A DNA stretch of 16,185 nt from Clostridiales bacterium. GTDB lineage: Bacteria > Bacillota > Clostridia > Christensenellales > Aristaeellaceae. Of the stretch, positions 14,390 through 16,185 are shown in pieces. The translations under genes and the position numbers were made by a program. Below the pieces are notes generated by a model. It saw only the letters and a program-made list of their open reading frames with translations, did no database searches and had not been told where the DNA came from. Location: positions 1 to 16,185 of the forward strand of contig SFHU01000124.1 of the NCBI GenBank assembly GCA_004555535.1, in the 5' to 3' direction. Within the stretch, counting starts at the first letter, position 1. Each line of letters starts with the position of its first letter.

Positions 14390-14871
14390 GCTTTCACCAG
14401 CCTCCTTCTCCACATTTCAACCAGCGCCATGATGTAGAGCACGCCGGAAACCGGCATGGCGACGTACATATAGGCATACGGAATGTTGATGCCGGCCATG
14501 TTGTTGCGCAGGCCCTTCTGCGTCAGCTGCCAGCCGTAGACGATCAGGAAGATGGCGAAGACGAACATGCACACGCTGGCGAGGATGTCCGTGGCGAGGA
14601 TGGATTTTTTGCCCATCTTCGTATCAAACATCGTCACGCGCAGATGCTGCTCGTCGCGGATGCACAGCGCGGAGCCGAGGATGCTCATCCAGACGAGGCA
14701 GAACAGCGAAAGCGGCTCGCCCCACATCGGGGAGTTGTTCAGCACATACCTTCCGAAGAAGATGTAAAAGACGACGCAGACCAGAACGGCCAGCAGCAGG
14801 ACACAGGCGTATTTTACGGCGGTGAAGACAGCCTTGTCAATCGCCTGCCAGATTTTGTTGAGTGTTTCCAT
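14386..14871 (-). CDS. dctQ: TRAP transporter small permease (DctQ)
   Basis: 161 aa with four hydrophobic segments (around 18-40, 51-68, 91-110, 132-154). FGRYVLNNSPMWGEPLSLFCLVW (39-61) is the usual DctQ signature after the first helix. It forms the membrane part of the TRAP transporter with DctM, whose start codon overlaps its stop (ATGA). It is separated from dctP by a gap with strong hairpins, so it is likely made in smaller amount than the binding protein. The start codon is preceded by AGGAT immediately and GGAAGG 12 nt upstream, a rather poor site. Confidence 0.93.
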   Translation of the reverse strand: METLNKIWQAIDKAVFTAVKYACVLLLAVLVCVVFYIFFGRYVLNNSPMWGEPLSLFCLVWMSILGSALCIRDEQHLRVTMFDTKMGKKSILATDILASVCMFVFAIFLIVYGWQLTQKGLRNNMAGINIPYAYMYVAMPVSGVLYIMALVEMWRRRLVKA

Positions 14872-14893
14872 ATCCTGTTTTTCCTTCCTTGGC

Positions 14894-14915
14894 GCGCCTG
14901 CCGGCAGGCAGGCGC
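14894..14915 (-). repeat. GC-rich hairpin before dctQ
   Basis: GCGCCTGCC (14894-14902) pairs with GGCAGGCGC (14907-14915) across GGCA. In the minus-strand transcript it lies about 20 nt before the dctQ ribosome site and has no U tract. It could slow translation of dctQ or act as a 5' end stabiliser of a processed dctQM mRNA. Confidence 0.55.
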
Positions 14916-14963
14916 CGCGCGGGTCGTGGGGCGCGGAAAGCCGGTTTTCGCCTGAGCGGAAAA

Positions 14964-14997
14964 GGGGGCTTTCCGGCCTGTCAGCCGGAAAGCCCCC
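14964..14997 (-). terminator. Intercistronic partial terminator between dctP and dctQ
   Basis: A perfect 14-bp stem (14964-14977 with 14984-14997, 6-nt loop) is followed on the minus strand by TTTT and then CC. It lies about 50 nt after the dctP stop. A short U tract after a strong stem suggests partial read-through, giving more binding protein than permease, or a 3' end that protects dctP mRNA. Confidence 0.75.
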
Positions 14998-15050
14998 AGA
15001 CGCTCAGTTCCGATGCACCATCATTTGGCTTTTGCTTGCCGCCGGGCCGA

Positions 15051-16052
15051 TCAATAGTCGCCGCTCTGGATCCGGGCGATGATCGCCTGGGCCTCTTCGC
15101 TCTGCTGGCCGTAGAGCGGCTGGCAGGCAGCCTGCCAGTTCTCGATGTCGGCAACCTCGAGGCGGGTGATGCCGGCCTCAGCGAAGGAATCGAAGCAGGC
15201 CTGCTCCTGGGCGAGGTTGTACTCATAGCAGGCGGTGCGGGCGGCCAGCGCGGCCTCCTTCATCCAGCCCTGCTGCTCCTCGGTCAGGGAGTTCCACTTG
15301 TCGGCGCACATGAGGATGACGCCACAGCCGAAGGTGTGCGCGTCGGTGATGAAGTACGGGGCGACCTCGTTGAAGGAGTTGGACTTGTAGGAGGTCACGC
15401 CGTTCTCAGCGCCGTCAACGACGCCGGACTGCAGGGAGGTGTACAGCTCGGAGTACGCGATCGGGGTCGCGGAAGCGCCCAGCGCCGCCATGGTCGCGAG
15501 CATGAGGTCGGTCTCCGGCACGCGGATCTTCAGGCCCTTCATCATGTCCAGGGTGATGGACTCCGGAGAGCCGAGCTTCTTGTAGGTCGCCTCGGTGATG
15601 AACATGCTGCGCGGGCCCTCGACCAGCCAGCCCAGCGCGACGTAGCCGCAGTCAGCCGCCTCGACGGAAGCGAGGAGCTCGTCGCCCAGCGGGCTCTCGG
15701 CGACCGCCTGGAACTGCTCCATGCCGGTGAAGACGTAGGGCAGGCCGGTGGCGCCAATCAGCTCGGCGCCGTAGTTCGGCAGGGAGGAAGCGTTGCCGCG
15801 GAAGATGTCCAGCGTGCCCATCTGGATGCCGACCATGGACTCCGCCTCGGAGCCGAGGGTGCCGTTGGTGTAGAGCTCGATGCTCATTTCGCCGCCGGAG
15901 ATCTCGGCGAGCTTGTCCGCGAACGCATGCGCGCCGACGGTCGCGCCGTAATCTTCGCCGTTGACCTCGTTCCAGGTCAGCTTGGTCTCCGCCAGAGCCG
16001 GCACGGCGGCCAGCACGAGCAGCGCCATCATGATGGCAAGAATCTTTTTCAT
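15051..16052 (-). CDS. dctP: TRAP transporter substrate-binding protein (DctP)
   Basis: 333 aa, with GGAGGAGA before the ATG. Residues 1-21 form a signal peptide (MKK, hydrophobic core, ALA before E22) of the signal peptidase I type, with no lipobox cysteine. The mature protein has the DctP pattern: GAHAFADKLAEISGG (40-54), LPYVF (104-108), GLKIRVPE (173-180) whose Arg177 normally binds the substrate carboxylate, and LQSGVVDGAENG (207-218). It captures an organic acid, here most probably a uronate, outside the membrane and passes it to DctQM. It is the first gene after the promoter. The missing lipid anchor is odd for a single-membrane Firmicute, where such proteins are normally lipoproteins. 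Confidence 0.94.
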   Translation of the reverse strand: MKKILAIMMALLVLAAVPALAETKLTWNEVNGEDYGATVGAHAFADKLAEISGGEMSIELYTNGTLGSEAESMVGIQMGTLDIFRGNASSLPNYGAELIGATGLPYVFTGMEQFQAVAESPLGDELLASVEAADCGYVALGWLVEGPRSMFITEATYKKLGSPESITLDMMKGLKIRVPETDLMLATMAALGASATPIAYSELYTSLQSGVVDGAENGVTSYKSNSFNEVAPYFITDAHTFGCGVILMCADKWNSLTEEQQGWMKEAALAARTACYEYNLAQEQACFDSFAEAGITRLEVADIENWQAACQPLYGQQSEEAQAIIARIQSGDY

Positions 16053-16119
16053 AGTAGGTCTCCTCCTTGTTTTTTGTTTTTCCTTCGCTTTTCCGTCCGG
16101 GCAGCTCAGCCCTCACGGC

Positions 16120-16141
16120 ACAGGCAAAACGTTTCGCCTGT
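16120..16141. promoter_or_regulatory. LacI/GalR-like operator of the uronate operon
   Basis: A 22-bp palindrome ACAGGC-AAAACGTTTC-GCCTGT has one mismatched pair and a central AAACGTTT. A central CG flanked by A and T tracts is the usual LacI/GalR-family operator form. It sits just downstream of the predicted start site, where a bound repressor would block elongation. The regulator is not in this window. Confidence 0.65.
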
Positions 16142-16154
16142 TTAAGGTAAATTC

Positions 16155-16183
16155 AATTTATCACATTTTAATCCTTCTGTCAA
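16155..16183 (-). promoter_or_regulatory. Promoter of the dctP-uxaC operon
   Basis: Minus strand: a consensus -35 TTGACA (16183-16178), a 17-bp spacer and -10 TAAATT (16160-16155). The transcript should start near 16148, giving a 5' leader of about 95 nt before dctP that includes the palindrome at 16120-16141. Confidence 0.8.
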
Positions 16184-16185
16184 TA

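Noticed and set aside
16120..16141. CcpA catabolite (cre) site at the operon promoter
   Set aside because: The centre AAACGTTT fits, but the outer TG and CA positions of the cre consensus are not met (GC and GC here), so a different LacI-family regulator is more likely.
14862..16145. 427-codon plus-strand frame opposite dctP
   Set aside because: Shadow of dctP and the intercistronic hairpins. It would run through the operator and leader of the operon and has no recognisable product.

Overview
The window looks like chromosomal DNA from a spore-forming, GC-rich member of the Clostridia. The evidence is an alpha/beta-type small acid-soluble spore protein (SASP), Gram-positive Shine-Dalgarno sequences (AGGAGG types) before nearly every gene, sigma-A type promoters, and intergenic palindromes of a kind I associate with Oscillospirales or Christensenellales relatives. 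The finer taxonomy is a guess. No phage or transposase gene is visible.

Left part (1-3637), short and mostly independent units. At the left edge, on the minus strand, is a MazEF-type toxin-antitoxin pair with a well-formed promoter and an overlapping palindrome. A gene-poor, AT-richer stretch (about 600-905) ends abruptly in the last 17 codons of a second SASP gene. An intact SASP with a Gln/Asn-rich N-terminus follows. A strong two-way terminator separates it from a convergent membrane protein of the CmpB/putative ABC-transporter type IV family. Next comes a small minus-strand protein that looks like a degenerate RadC-type JAB domain, then a divergent TetR-family regulator with a clear promoter and terminator.

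Middle part (3730-7583), plus strand. A tight three-gene run encodes a radical SAM protein with extra cysteines, S-adenosylmethionine synthetase (metK) and a DegV-family lipid-binding protein. The junctions are 3 nt each. A single tRNA-Lys(CTT) gene follows, with its own promoter and terminator.

Right part (7628-16185), one long minus-strand operon for import and breakdown of a sugar acid, most likely a hexuronate. Transcription starts near 16148 at a promoter followed by a 22-bp LacI/GalR-like palindrome. Gene order is TRAP binding protein (dctP), a hairpin with a short U-tract, small TRAP permease (dctQ), large TRAP permease (dctM), alpha/beta hydrolase, RraA/HMG-aldolase-like protein, a split UxaA-type dehydratase (SAF subunit then catalytic subunit), a 222-nt hairpin-rich gap, a KduD/gluconate-5-dehydrogenase-like SDR, and uronate isomerase uxaC. 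uxaC is broken: its two halves lie in different frames and about 28 codons of the family sequence are missing at the junction.

The most interesting points are the unusual enzyme set of this operon (esterase, RraA aldolase, split UxaA, SDR) with its decayed uxaC, the toxin-antitoxin module beside a SASP remnant, and the radical SAM-metK pairing. I could not establish a wholly new system from sequence alone.
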